Shown in pieces: positions 12,403 to 24,262 of a DNA stretch of 64,000 nucleotides. Source of the stretch: Burhinus oedicnemus (Eukaryota; Chordata; Aves; Charadriiformes; Burhinidae). The position numbers and the translations under genes were made by a program. The notes under the pieces were generated by a model that was given only the letters and a program-made list of their open reading frames with translations, did not search any database and was not told the DNA's origin. Numbering within the stretch: the stretch's first letter is position 1; each line of letters begins with the position of its first letter. The stretch covers positions 190,429 through 254,428 of the forward strand of contig VFFE01007644.1 of the NCBI GenBank assembly GCA_008921705.1, read 5' to 3'.

Positions 12403-14082
12403 ATGTGTTCTAACTCCCTTCTTATAGAAAATACTCAAAGAAGGTGATTGTAATGCATCTTCCTGGGGTTCATAAGCAACGTGTTGTAAAGAGTTGTGTA
12501 CCAGAGCTTTTGGAAAAGCTGTCCATCAATGTAGCACTGAAGGAGCTGTGACAGTAGCCTGCAGGAATCTTTGGGGTTCAGGCATATTATGTGTCACATC
12601 ATTGCAAGCCAGAGAGCATTCTTGGCTGGTGGTGCTGCACAAGGCCAGGCTGCCGCTGTGTCACTCTGTTTCACAAACAAGATAGCGTTGGTGGAATGTT
12701 TTGGGGAGAAAGGCACTGTTAAACACACTCAAGTATAGGGACTGGCTCTTTCCAAGAGATGAGAGACCTCAACATTATGCAGACACATTGAAACCATTCT
12801 GAACTTAACTACCATAAAGATAAAAGCATATATTTGCTAAGCTGAAATAGGTTAGAGAGCAAACAAAACATCTAAAGACATAGGCGTTCCAAAAAGAAAC
12901 AAACAAATCTGTTTCAATTAGCATTTAGATGAGGTTTAAAATTTTCCTTTGCCCTCTGTGGCTCAGCTCTTAGGCCAGAGTATAGCTCCTTACCGAAACT
13001 CCTGGTTGTCACAAGATCCTCATATGAAACACTAGTGATGCATTTTTTTATATATGATAGGCCTTTCTTCGGGATTTGATCAAATTCAGGACTTTTTCCT
13101 CTCCCCACCGAAGTGTTTCTTAGGGTACAATTTCAGGTTATATTAAATCAGATCTAACTGGTGTCTGTGATAAAAAAGATGGGGCTTTCCTCTTTTCTCT
13201 GACCTGGAGCAATGGGTTTCTGCCCCTCCCTCACACTGGACTCGGTATTTAGGCAGCTACAAGAAGGGCTGGCTCAACTAGCTGCTCTCAGCAAACACTG
13301 TATTATTTTTTCACAGGATCTCCAAGTTCACCAGTTCATCGTGCAACCCCATAACCTCTAGGTCTGGCCAAAGCAGCAGGCAAAACTCTGTACCTGGAGT
13401 GGAGGCAGTATTTGATGATTACATGAAACATAGCATGAAAGTGCACCTTTATTCCTTAAGTCAATCTGAAAGGAGTTATGACCTGCTTGCTACTCAGTCT
13501 GCAGCATGGAAAATGCCTATATTGCTGTTCATAGCCCTATTAAGGCTCTAGATACCTAGATAAACTAAAGTGCAAACTTACTGATACCTAAAAAAGGTAG
13601 TATTTCTCTTTCTCTTGTTCTCCAGTCATCCAACTCTCCCATGTTCCTGGTGTGTCCTCCCAAGGCTTGCTAGAGCCAGTGCGAAGTATTCACCAGACTG
13701 TTGTGTAAGAAAGATGGTTGAACTCACAGGCTGGCCAAGCTTAACCTGTGAAAAATGGCTTTTCTTTTGCATTATCAAGTTGAGTTCTGTCAGAGAAGAC
13801 TCTTAAGAACATCAAATGTTTCACTGGAATAAAGCAGAGAAAGAACTCACAGAAGCAGATGCTGCTTTTATCTGAAAGTTGTTGGGCATTGACTTCTCGA
13901 CACTACTTACTGCCTTCTGATGTTTGAATCACAAGTGATGCTTTAAAATGGCATAACAGAAACATCTAAACAAACTGCCTCATGGTTTCCGAAACATTTG
14001 TCATGTTGACCAAAGTGGCTCTTGAAATTCAACCCCAGTTCACATCTGGTTTCATCTGCCCCTAGAGCTGTACTGAAGGCTT

Positions 14083-14122
14083 AAAAAAAAAAAAAAACAA
14101 AAAACAAAAAACAAAAAAACAC
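14083..14122 (+). repeat. Poly-A / (AAAAAC)n tract
   Basis: About 16 A followed by several C-punctuated A runs of six or seven. It could be the decayed tail of a retroposed sequence, but no element body is recognised upstream. Confidence 0.75.
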
Positions 14123-14854
14123 CAAACCCAAAAGGATTTTCTGAAAAAATTAAAAATGTGCTCTCCTCCCAGAGCTCCATACTCTGTATTTTACACAATT
14201 TGTGCAAAGAATTTTTCTAGAAGTGCATCTTCACATCTGTGGCAGGTTAAATGCAGGATTCCCAGCATGACAGTGGACACCCTCTGCCTCTGGAAAGCTT
14301 TGTGCTGCAATAGCTCAAGAGGACAGAATTAATATTGCCCTTGACTGGTAATTTTATCGTGGATTATATTGATTTTATTTCGCATACATTGTAATGTCAG
14401 CTAGTTTAACTTTACTAAAAAGACTGATGGCATGAATGTCAGGTGTGCAAACAAAAAGAAAGACCATACGAGTTCAACAGATTGCGCTTGTCTAAATTCA
14501 GTAGCGGATCTAGGAATCTAGGAGTTGGCTAGCGTACAATATAAAGTACAGAGCACGGGGCAAGGGGATAGGCAAGTCAACTAAAGTGCACAGAAAGTGC
14601 AAAACCGCTCCTTTGTTCCTCTTTTAAAGAATCCTGTCTAATTTGACTCATATAAATTAAAAATATCACTGGATATCCAACAGTGTCTGTAAAACTTTGC
14701 AGGTGGTTGAAATGTTTTTGCACTCGCTAAAGCGAGTTGTGCTCTAAATGTAAAGACAAATGCCTTGCTTGGTAGAAAGCTTTAACACTTTGGCAGCTCT
14801 TAGCTTTTCAGAGTCCTGCAAAAACATTAACACAGGAGTGTTGACTCCTGTGAA

Positions 14855-15020
14855 GCTGGCAAATATTATTATCCTCCTTTTATACATGGGCAACTTGTGA
14901 GACAGAGGCTGCGGCTTGCCCAGGTCCAAGACCACACAGCAAGCTGGTGGAAGAGCCAGCACTAGGATTCAAGCATTCTTGGATCCCCGCCTAGCGCACA
15001 ATCCACTAGACAGCCTGTCT
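14855..15020 (+). repeat. MIR-family SINE relic
   Basis: This stretch follows the MIR consensus through its core and 3' part: 'attattatcctccttttatacatggg', then 'gagacagaggctgcggcttgccca', 'ccacacagcaagctggtgg', 'agagccagcactaggattcaa' and the ending 'cacaatccactagacagcctgtct'. MIR is an ancient amniote SINE with a tRNA-derived head and a LINE-2-like tail; relics survive in birds. The tRNA-like head is absent or too decayed to read. Preserved MIR pieces are sometimes exapted as regulatory DNA, which I cannot judge here. Confidence 0.8.
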
Positions 15021-18000
15021 GCAGCCCTTTGCTATTGCTGCGTGAAGCTACCCAGTTTTTGCTTTATGAATACATGACTGTGAAAAATTATGTTGTTTGC
15101 AAGTGTTTATGGGATTGCTCCAGGGCAAAGCTTCACAATTGCTGCCGGAAAATACATATTACTCTAGCAAAAACGTAGGGGAAGGGAGGGAAACATTCTG
15201 GAATAAAATTATACACTAATTGTCTTACAACCAATTATTAAGCAAATAATATAAAATAAAAGTTCCAGTCAAAACTGTTCTTTAGTTTTACTGACTGCAG
15301 AAGAAACTGCGAGGAGGTTATTTTTTACAGCAACGCTGCCCTGGGACTAGAAGGCATTTATACTTGTGCTGTAGGTACAGCAATAAAAAACATTTGGGCC
15401 TCCTTATCTTGCTCAGTAAATTCATATCTGTATTCAGCAGAAATGCTACAGGCACAGAAACATTACAGAAGAAGGAAGAAATGCATTGATAGGGAAAGTT
15501 TGGCGAATATAATTTTTGAAAGTGGAATTTGGCTCCCAGAGCTTTAAGGAGCACTTCAGTGAAGGAGCTGTTGGAGCTTCAGTTATAGGAGCAGATTCTT
15601 GCTCCATGCTGGTGGACTATCTAGGACCCTCTAACAACTATGTTAGGGCATGATTTTTGGAGCAGCTCAGGAGGCAATGCTGCTTTATGATTATTTAATT
15701 TTGATTCTACTGACACTTTTCAGTTCTACAATACTGTTTCCCTATAATCCAGTTCTGGATGATCCTGAGAAAATAATGCCAGGTATCATGGCAAATCCTG
15801 TATCTGATGAATGGCCAACTCCACGTAATGTGTTAATCCAGTTTTGAGAGACCTGCCTTTGAAATAAGAACCATTGCTTGCTACGGTCCTGGTCTTAAGA
15901 ACCATTGCTTGCTGCAGTCCTGGTCTCACAGGTGTTTACTGCCAGGGCCAGCCCAGGAAAGCAGGTATACTCGGGAAGGCTGCTTGGGACATGAACAGTG
16001 GATAAACAGCATCCAGGGTGAAGAAAAGCACAATTCTTTATTGAGCTAGAGAGAACAGTAGGACCCTCCATGCAGCCTGTAACTTTTTTGGAGCATTTCC
16101 CTGGACAGATGTAGAGGTATAGCATTCTTTCCAACTCTCCTTCAAAAAGGTTTAATAAACAGTGTTTCATTAGGTTGGCATCCTACCTCCAGATGATACA
16201 GATAGCGGTGTATAGCCTGCAGTGTGATATTAAACACCTAGATCTGAATTCCTGCCTCAGTAATATGCTGTAAACTCTGCTGAACTTGCTCTTCTCTTTT
16301 CATCTGAGTCTGTCCTCCTCTTTCTCATTTCTGTTGCGTCTTATTTTCTAACTGAATGCATTGGCTTTTATTCTACACTGTGGTTACATCTACACAAGAA
16401 AATTATGTAGAGGCAGGGCATTGGCCTGTGACTATCCATACTGTCTAAGTGTTGGCATGCTCCCTCACGTATTTTTAACCTCCAAGCACTACCCCAGTTA
16501 CTTCCAGGCATGGTTTGGGGGATCACACGGGTCGGGATGTTCTCCAAAAGGCAGTAGGACCTAGAAGGAGAGAGGGGACACGCTTAACTGTAGGCATGCA
16601 AACCATGGCACTCATACCTGGGGACAGACAACAGGGTCTGGCCTGTTTTATTTTTTTAACATAAATAATGTGTGACTGACATTTTTCCCACATTCTTTGT
16701 CCTTTCTCAAAGAAGAAAAGCAGACCTCAGCAAAGGCTTTGTTTCAGTAGGGTTTTTTGTGTGTTTGTGCCCGGGGTTCTTTGGGATTTTTATTGTTTTG
16801 TTTTAATATAAAGCATTTACTGCTGATACGCTTTTATAAGTTAGAGGACTCAAAGATTTAGGCTTTGCAAAACAGAAGGTAATGCAGCCTGTGACGGTCC
16901 TAAATCCCTGCAGGAGTTCATTTCAGAGCTTTGAGCCAATCCTGAAAAAGCTACAGTTCTTGCATAATTTAGCATTATGCTTTGGTAGAGAGATCTCCTG
17001 TCCTTGAGCAATGAAGACATTGAACCTTGCTCATTGTACATTGCTCATTTTACTTGAAAAATAAAGATGTTGTTGAAGATGATGTAACCTTTTCAACGGG
17101 TTACAAAATCCTTTAAATAAGTTGTGTTCTCAAGGACATGAAGAACCTCGAGGATCAGGGCTGAAATGCTGTATTCCTTAGGAATGATTGATCTTTTCAT
17201 TTAATATCTAAAAATGTACTCTAGGGAATATTAGTCAAATCTTGCATTAACTCTGCTAATACTGAGTCAGAGAAAGATCAGGAAGCTTTAAAATATCACA
17301 TATGGGGATGACAATTCCTTCAGAAGTAAGGGGAGGCAGGGTGACTGGACCTGGAGTCAGCCTGGAGGTTGACAGTCTAATGTAACAAGGGAGTGAGGCG
17401 CTGAGCAGCCGTGTTTGTTGTGGTCATATAGACGTGGTGTTCTGAGAGCAGTAGCCAATGTCCATGGAGTTGTCTGGTTACCAAGAAAAAGAAATACATG
17501 TACAAGAACTACAGACATCAGGCTCCTCCCTTTTAGTGAAGACAGTTATTTAGATAATTTTTAAAAATTCCACATCTCTGAACCAGCATATCCCTGGTCT
17601 CCAATGGGCTGCGAATATTTGATTTTTATGCTTTTCCAATTGATATGAATAGCAGTGAGAGACAAAGAAAGGAAACTCAAATCATCCATTGTTCCTTTTC
17701 CAGCATGGCCATGCTTCAAACAGTTGGAAGCTAAGCCTGTATTTATGAATCCTGTTTGAAAACACTTATACTGCTGCAAAAAGATAGATTTCACCAAATG
17801 CCACATTCAAACAAAGGTCTCTCTGACAATTTATCTAGTAAAGGAGCAACGGCATTTGCAGGCATAAACAACACTCAGAAGCATTTAAGAAAGTAATTTT
17901 TTAAAGCCATACATACACTGCTGACTTTTCAGAAAGGTTAGAACTTTACGAGATTCAGAATCAAAAACTGATGTGACCTACATAAAAGAATCACTCTGAT

Positions 18001-18031
18001 TTCTTAATTAAACCAAGCTGTAACTGCACAC
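15021..18031. other. Non-coding stretch
   Basis: No gene recognised. It contains one short tandem duplication at 15865-15926 (separate entry). Open frames near 15650 and 16361 are short and unfamiliar. Composition is ordinary AT-rich DNA. Confidence 0.55.
15865..15926 (+). repeat. 31-bp tandem duplication, two copies
   Basis: Units at 15865-15895 and 15896-15926 begin 'taagaaccattgcttgct' and differ at only two positions. The high identity suggests a recent slippage or duplication event. Confidence 0.9.
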
Positions 18032-18236
18032 TTGGTTAACAGCCGCCAAAGAAATTATGCAATAAATCTTCTGACTGTCCTCCAAGAATGTGTAGAGGAA
18101 GGCAGTGATGAAGAGGACGGTGGTGAGGAAGAACAAGATGGGAATGTTCTGTGTTATCCTCTTTAACGTCCCCTTGCAGAGGATCTGAGGTTTCCAGCAT
18201 ACAAGCCAAACAACCGAAATGATCACATCTGTAGCA
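18032..18236 (-). other. Candidate exon of an unrecognised multi-pass membrane protein
   Basis: The minus strand is open from the acceptor 'cttcccccaacctag' (ending at 18237) through V-I-I-S-V-V-W-L-V-C-W, a basic linker with K-G-T-L-K-R-I-T-Q-N, and a strong hydrophobic helix I-P-I-L-F-F-L-T-T-V-L-F-I-T-A-F, then L-E-D-S-Q-K-I-Y. Codon third positions in the helix are mostly C or G (ATC, CTC, ACC, GTC, TTC) although the surroundings are AT-rich, which is the main reason to believe it is coding. The frame continues to a stop at 18008, so it could be a last exon, or it may leave at a weak donor CAA|gtgtgc at 18031. An alternative acceptor lies 8 bases in. The family is not recognised. A decayed pseudogene piece or chance remains possible. 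Confidence 0.35.
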
Positions 18237-18277
18237 CTAGGTTGGGGGAAGAGACCAAATGTTTTAACAGCTGCTTT

Positions 18278-18302
18278 TTTCTTTTTTCTTTTTTTTTTTC
18301 CC
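18278..18302 (+). repeat. Pyrimidine tract
   Basis: A run of T with scattered C, leading into 'cccctttacctag'-like sequence that would make a good plus-strand splice acceptor near 18310. No open exon of note follows, so it is listed only as low-complexity sequence. Confidence 0.6.
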
Positions 18303-20332
18303 TTTACCTAGTTTGCTTCAGGATCTGATTTCTTTCTGAACGGGTGGGCTCAGTGCCTGCCAGCAGCCCAGCAGGGAATGTTTACTCTGAGACACACAGA
18401 GATGTTTCCCTTTCTTCTCAAGCGATTTTTTTTTTTTTTAAGGAGGGAGGGTGGGGAATTCTCTCAGGAAAGGTTCTCTTAAAACAAACACACCTTACGA
18501 AAATGTGTTAATTTCAAGGTTCTTTTTCTGTCTTATGAAAAATCTATATGAAAAATAAATCAAGGAAAACCACATCACACATTGCTGCTGCATAGCTGTC
18601 TTCTCTGTCTACTGGACCAGCCTTTGCAAAATGCTTGCCATTTGCAGTGTCTCAGGCAAGAACTTCAACTGCACTGTGGATTTCCTGTGATTTCAGCCTT
18701 TGCTCACTCTCCACCAGAATGGCTGTATCACTGCCAGCCTCTAGCAGAGCCAGACAAAGCTACTCTGAGCTGTGATTTGCACCAGTACAGCTTGCTTCAG
18801 TTCTGTGCAGATTTCTATTATTAAAACTGGTTTACTCAATGTACACCAGATGCAGCTGTGCTTATGGTGAATTTACTGAATGGACAAACTCTCCCATGCC
18901 AGTCTAAAATACTAAGTGTGGCTCATCAGAGACAATAAGTAACGCCAAAGACCCTGACAATGTTTCTATTTTCTTCTCCTCATCTCATAAACAGAGCTTC
19001 ACTCTTATATTTGAGAGATTTCAATCCAGTGGATATACACACAGCATACAGGGAGCAAATATGTTCAAGTCATTCATGATAAATGAACAGTGTGACAAGA
19101 ACAATATCCTTCATTCCTTCCCCCAGCCTCCACACATGCCCACTGTTCACAGCCACATGGGAGGACAAAAATACTTTCTAAAGGCAAAAATAAGATTGTC
19201 AGCTTAATGCAGTTACCCAAGACAGCATGCTAGGAGTAAAACAAACAACAACAACAACAAAAAAGAACCCAAAACCAAGAAAACCTGGCTGACAGTAAGA
19301 TTTATTAGTCGGGTAGTGATTCCAGTGTAATTTTGTCTTGTCGCTTTGAGACAGCAGAGCTACACGTTCATGTGTGGTCCCAACATTCAGGGTGCGGTCA
19401 GATCTTGAGCTCTGGGAAGGGGTTTTGGAACAGTCCTGCTAATTTTGTTAAGCAGTCAGTGTTTCATCCCACAAGAAATATTATGAACTCCTGGTATTTA
19501 CTGCTCTCAGTGTTTGCCAGTCCTCACTGCAGTCATCAGTACAGAACAATTACGTTTGCAATGCCCTACTTGTCAGGGATGAAGTCAGATCTTTTCCTGG
19601 TTTATTGGATGATAGGTCTCTGATGACAAGTTTTTTCCCTGTCTGTCTCCAGTTGGGACTACAGAGAGAAATTTCTTCTCTTTATTCCCTGGTGGCACTT
19701 CAAGTCTAAACTATCTTTAGAAAATGTGTTTTAGTTTAGTCATTTGCTTACAGACACCCATTTGCTTACAGACACCCATTTGCTTGACTTTACTGGATGG
19801 AATTTGAGAAATGGCAATCCAAGTAAACTCGTGACTTGCTTCTTGGAGGTTACTACCAGAAGGGCAGAGGGAACAGAAGGGACACCAGTTATGTGACAAC
19901 TGCACCAACTTCCTCACTTCCACATGCTCTACAAAGCGTTGGCTTTGATCTAAAAAGCTCTTAGATGTTGACAACCAGGATTTCGGATAGGTGTCCATTC
20001 ATCCTGTGAATTGAGGCAGCTCAGCACAGTAGACTCTAACCACCTGCGGTGTTAGTCTAGCCTGCACTTCCCTAGGTGCTCTGTAACGGATCCGGTTTGT
20101 CGCTTGTAGGCTGAGTCGGTGTAACCAGGCTTAAATCCATGCTGCTGACATGAAGGGCAGTCTTGTCCCTGTTGTTACCTCTGCTGACCCATTCCTGTCC
20201 TCCTCTTTCTATCCAAATTGTGACTAGGAAACTGTATAACTATCTCACCTGAAAACTGAGCCTGACAATTCCTAGTGTGCACATACAGGAGGAGGTGGGG
20301 CTGCTTTTTTGGATGATAACATTGCCTCGGAC
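18303..20332. other. Non-coding stretch
   Basis: No gene recognised. It holds an ACA-rich run near 19248-19263 and an 18-bp tandem repeat at 19741-19785. Open frames of 60-96 codons on both strands are not conserved-looking. Confidence 0.55.
19741..19785 (+). repeat. 18-bp tandem repeat, 2.5 copies
   Basis: The unit 'catttgcttacagacacc' occurs at 19741 and 19759 perfectly and again in part at 19777. It is a short minisatellite-like slippage product. The period is divisible by three, so it does not disturb the minus-strand open frame that crosses it, but that frame has no other support. Confidence 0.92.
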
Positions 20333-20582
20333 TAGAATCATAGTTGTAAGGGGCCTCAGGAAGTCCTACAGTATCAACCCCTGAGCAGTGCCACTTGTAA
20401 GCAGTTACCACTTTGACTTTGAACTATTGGCAGTTACCATCTGAGCCCAAAAAATGCAGTCAGCCTTTCATTCACCTTGTAATCCACCCATCTAGGCCAT
20501 ATTTGCCTAATTTGGTTACAAAGATACTATGGCAGACCTCATCACAAACTTGGCTAATGTAAGGTTAAGTCAATCACAGAAC
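20333..20582 (-). repeat. Old CR1 LINE, minus strand, two pieces
   Basis: From 20333 there is a worn CR1 3' end ('agaatcatagttgtaaggggcctcagg...caacccctg'). From about 20440 to 20582 the sequence follows the reverse-transcriptase part of CR1 as read in reverse: 'cattcaccttgtaatccacccat', 'tttgcctaatttggttacaaagatactatgg' and 'aacttggctaatgtaaggtt'. The region between is missing or unreadable, so this is one internally deleted copy or two insertions. All frames are broken. Confidence 0.65.
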
Positions 20583-21319
20583 TGCACCTTTAAGCGGTAG
20601 CTTAACAAATGCTCTAAGTTAATATAAACTAGCACTGGCACTGAAAGGTGTTGCTCCCCCTCCCACCGCCACCTGGCCAGCATAAATCCGCATGGAGAGA
20701 ATCAAATCAGGGAAACTGCACTGGCTGGCAATGAATAAAACACTAAATCTCTACCATACCATTTCCTGATTTGATTCCTTGTGAAGCCGCAGAAATGCTC
20801 TGCTAGCACAAAAGATGGAAAGGCAAAGAGCAGAGAAGAGAGGAGCTAAGAAGAGCTTAATGTAGGTAAAACTGATTCTACACAGGACAGTATTAGTGCA
20901 AGCTGAATTAAAGTGTCTGTCCAGGTGTAGACTTAAGTACTGCGTCTGAGTCACAGTTTTTGGCCATTTACTTGTTTGGTCTCAATAATACTGACAGCTT
21001 TGTTAAGCACGTTTATATTTCTAAACTGTGTGCTCTAGTTTACTAACAGGAGATATCAAATTAATCAAAGGCATAAGAAAATCAAATAACCGCAGTGACA
21101 GTGTTGCAGTCAGTTATGCTCATCTTGCACCAGTAGTAGCGACCAAAGAGCCAAAACCAATGCATGGGCTGAAAGCCTTTTTAGGCAATCTGCAAAGTGT
21201 TTTTTTATGTCAGACATCAGCAATCAGCTCCTTGCCAACTTTGCAGCAGCTACCAGGTCTCTTCTACCTGACCGAGGCCAGTATGAGTACTAGGTACTTG
21301 GGATACCTTCTCAATTGTT
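20583..21319. other. Non-coding stretch
   Basis: No gene or recognised repeat. A 97-codon plus-strand frame at 21028-21321 is unfamiliar and lacks splice or promoter support. Confidence 0.5.
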
Positions 21320-23790
21320 GATCAGGCAAAGCCTGGATGAGACGAGAGCAGATGAGCTCCCACCAGACTGCCTGGGAGGGAGTACCCTCTGCTTGGGATA
21401 TTTAGTCTCCAGCTCTCCTCCAGCCCTTTGTAGGGCAGTTAAAACAGACAAGGGCATGGCTTGACTCAGGCTATCTTCTCTTTTAAGGACAGTGAGACAG
21501 ACAACACACAAGCTTAATATACAGACCTTGGCCTATGGACAGCTGAGAAGAAATGAGGATGGCGAAATCCCCTCTTGACCTGGGGTAAAGGAATCCAGAA
21601 ACCCAGAAGAGCAGAGGAAATTCTACTTAGCACAATGTTAATGACTTCTCCCATCCTCCCTGCCTTGAATGGAGCCCTAAAATAATGTTTTGTTTCCCTT
21701 CCCAGCCTTCTCACACAGCCTGAGCTCTTAGCCAGTGGAGAGCTCTCTAGAGACAGACCTTTAGAAGTTCTGGGCCTTCACCTCGTTATTAGGATTACAC
21801 CCACCTCAACTTCCTCAGCTGTCCCTGGTACCATACCTGCAGGTAAAGCAATGGGGCACTGTGAGGGCTAGCTGCTCCCTCAGGGCCAAGAAGCCAGGAG
21901 CTGTGGGCAACCCTGGCACCAGCCGTGTCCTCTCCCATGTTTTCCATCCATCAGGGGCTGACCGCAGCAGGCAGAGACAAGGACTGCTAATGGTGACCAT
22001 TGACAGCCCCAGGTGGGGCAAGCAATAAACCAGGGCTGGGGTCCAGCCAGGAGACAGAGATGGGGCAGAAGACAAGCTTCCTTCCACAGGTTCTGTCCCA
22101 GAAAGCAGATGCCTACCTGCCTACCACAAGTGCTGAGGGCCATCTGGGAGGCAGGGCTGGAGATGGGGACAAGAAATAGGGATTCTCTGGGTGGTTGGTC
22201 AAGGCCAGACAGGCCTGTGGGTGCCCTCAGCACCCTCCCTGACACACAGGGAGAAAGAGCCTTAAAATAAACCTCACAGTCAGGGCAGGTAAAGGACACG
22301 CTGGAGTTTGGAAATAACTCATTGTAATGAAAGCAGCATCAGTGGAACTGCAATTGTTCAAGAAACAATTAAATATATCCCTAATGAGAGCATTATATGG
22401 AAACAACATCTAATGCACATGGTTTGATGAGGAGGTCCAAGGTGATTTTATTAATTGCTTACTCTTATCTCCTCAAGGAAGTGGAGCTGTTGTTAGAAAG
22501 CAGCAAGAGCCAGGCTGTTCCCTAAGGAGAGGTGAGCTGCGAGTGGCAGGGGCTGCCCATGGGGGCAGCAGGGCAGGGCCCCACAGCCGGGGTTCATCCC
22601 ACCACCCCAGCCAGGAGCAGAGCTGCTGGGGGGCACTGGGACAGCCGAAGTTATCGGGTGCCTTCTTGGGGATGAGGACAGGCCGAGCTCAGCAGAGAGC
22701 AGGGCAGGGCAGGGTAGGGCTGTGGGGAGCTGGAGACCAGCACTGCTGCAGCAGGGACTGATGGCTCTGAGGGGACTGAAGTGGGTCCCGGGGCCGATGG
22801 CACAGTAGGGGTAGGTGGTCAGGACCAGTCAGGCCTGCAGGTGCCCCCAGGGCCCCAGCAGCAGCTTCCCTTCCAGCAAGGTGCTCCCTGCACCTGACAG
22901 ACCCAGGCTCAGAAGGGCCCTGCAGCACAGTGGTGTAACAGCAGTGGGGCACCCATGTGCCATTTCAGGGGACAGAGCCAAAGCAGGGACAGTGAACTGG
23001 AAACGGACACGACATGAGAGACATAGGGTTGACTGGGGAGGTTCAGGCCACCATCGACCAACCCCAGAAGGGAGAAGGGGATCCAGGCTCCCTTTCATAA
23101 GCCCTAGAGGCTGGGTCGGCTAGGCAGGGGAGGAACTCATTTAGGAGCCTGAGACAGGTAAAAAAAGGGTCAGCACTGTGGGGAGATGGGAGCCCAGGGA
23201 AAGACTAGTCCCTCAGGAAGGTTTGTAGGAGCAAGGCCATGCATAGCTGGAAACCAGGCTCCATGGTGCTCAGCTCAGGGCTTGGAGAGGCCTGAGGTAA
23301 CTGGTTAGGAAGCAGCAAGAGCAAAGCTGGTCCCTAATGGTGGCAATCACAGAGCCACAGGGGACCCCCAGGCCAGGGTACACACCAGCCAGGGAACATC
23401 CCACAGCTCCTGAGTGAGGAAACAGGACAGACCAAGGGACAGTTGTCAGATCCAGCCACAAGTCCCGATCATAAGGCAGTAGCACACTGATGAGGCAGGC
23501 CTGAGGTCAAGCTAGGAAGCCAATTTGTAAGTCAGTGTTCAGGTCAGGCAGAGCCATGGGAACAAGGCAGAGCCAAAAGCAAGCCAGGAAGTCAGTTAAT
23601 CGTATGCTGAGATACAAATCAGCTGGATGCTACAGCTTAGCACTCACCCAGCATGGTTTAAGCTAGTGGTGAAAGCCTTGGACTGAGCTAAAATAGAGCT
23701 CCTGAGCTCATGGGTGTGGGTGCAGGCTCCAGGTGAGGCTGGTCAGAGCCATTAAGACTAATTAGTGCCCTCAGGGCTCTGACAAATGTA
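21320..23790. repeat. GC-rich, internally repetitive island
   Basis: This 2.5-kb region is clearly richer in G and C than the rest of the window but is not notably CpG-dense. It contains diverged repeats of its own sequence: 'agaaagcagcaagagccaggctg' near 22495 returns as 'aggaagcagcaagagcaaagctgg' near 23308 with partly alignable flanks, and a 'gtcaggcctgcaggtgcccccag' type motif occurs near 22200 and 22825 with a weaker relative near 23740. Spacings of about 810, 620 and 920 bases mean it is not one simple tandem array. Overlapping open frames on both strands here are expected from GC-rich DNA with few stops. An old GC-rich transposon, a degraded satellite or a non-coding RNA locus are all possible. 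Confidence 0.5.
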
Positions 23791-24157
23791 TGCATGGAAG
23801 TGCAAGTGAAACGGAGAATTGGAGAATCGTTGGTCATCATATTGTTGCTAACTTCATCCTTTATATACTTTAGGTATTAAAGTAGTAAAATCCTACTTAT
23901 CCTGTGGTAAAATTATTGTAAATCAGATGCAAATCATTCTAATATTTACATATTTTTGCCAGCCAGCAGAGTCCTGAATAGGTGTCATTCTCTGCTAGTC
24001 TGAACAAAATAAACTGATTTTTGCTGATTTGTACATTCATGTTTGGTTTTGTTCCATGACCTTACTCTCCACAGCAATATCTCTACCTAAAGTCTGGGAT
24101 TCAGAAATAAGAGTGAAATATACTCATGTGTTGAAAAAACCATAAAACCGTGGGTTT
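23791..24157. other. Non-coding stretch
   Basis: AT-rich sequence between the GC-rich island and a CR1 end. Nothing recognised. Confidence 0.5.
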
Positions 24158-24262
24158 GTCTGAGCAACTCAGACTAGTGGAAGATGTCCCTGGCCATGGC
24201 AGGGGGGTTAGAACTAGATAATCTTTAAGGTCCCTTCCAGCTCTAATGATTCTATGATTCCG
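24158..24262 (+). repeat. CR1 LINE 3' end fragment
   Basis: A plus-strand CR1 terminus of about 105 bases: 'tgagcaactcagactagtgg', 'agatgtccctggccatggcaggggggtt', 'agaactagataatctttaaggtcccttccagctc', then the terminal octamers 'tgattctatgattcc'. It is strongly 5'-truncated and of moderate age. Confidence 0.92.

Larger units (their letters stand above)
12089..14854. other. Non-coding stretch with AT-rich block
   Basis: No recognised gene. An extremely AT-rich block of ATA/TAT words occupies about 12225-12402. A possible plus-strand splice acceptor ('tctctttctcttgttctccag') ends at 13625 and is followed by an open run to a gtaaga donor near 13706, but the peptide is not recognised. An A-rich tract with AAAAAC units lies at about 14083-14122. 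Confidence 0.5.

Noticed and set aside
13626..13706. Plus-strand interval between a good acceptor and a gtaaga donor
   Set aside because: Splice-like signals of this strength are expected by chance several times in 64 kb, and the peptide has no recognisable feature.
22013..23123. Several overlapping frames of 85-139 codons on both strands
   Set aside because: GC-rich DNA lacks stop codons; frames overlap on opposite strands and none has a known motif.
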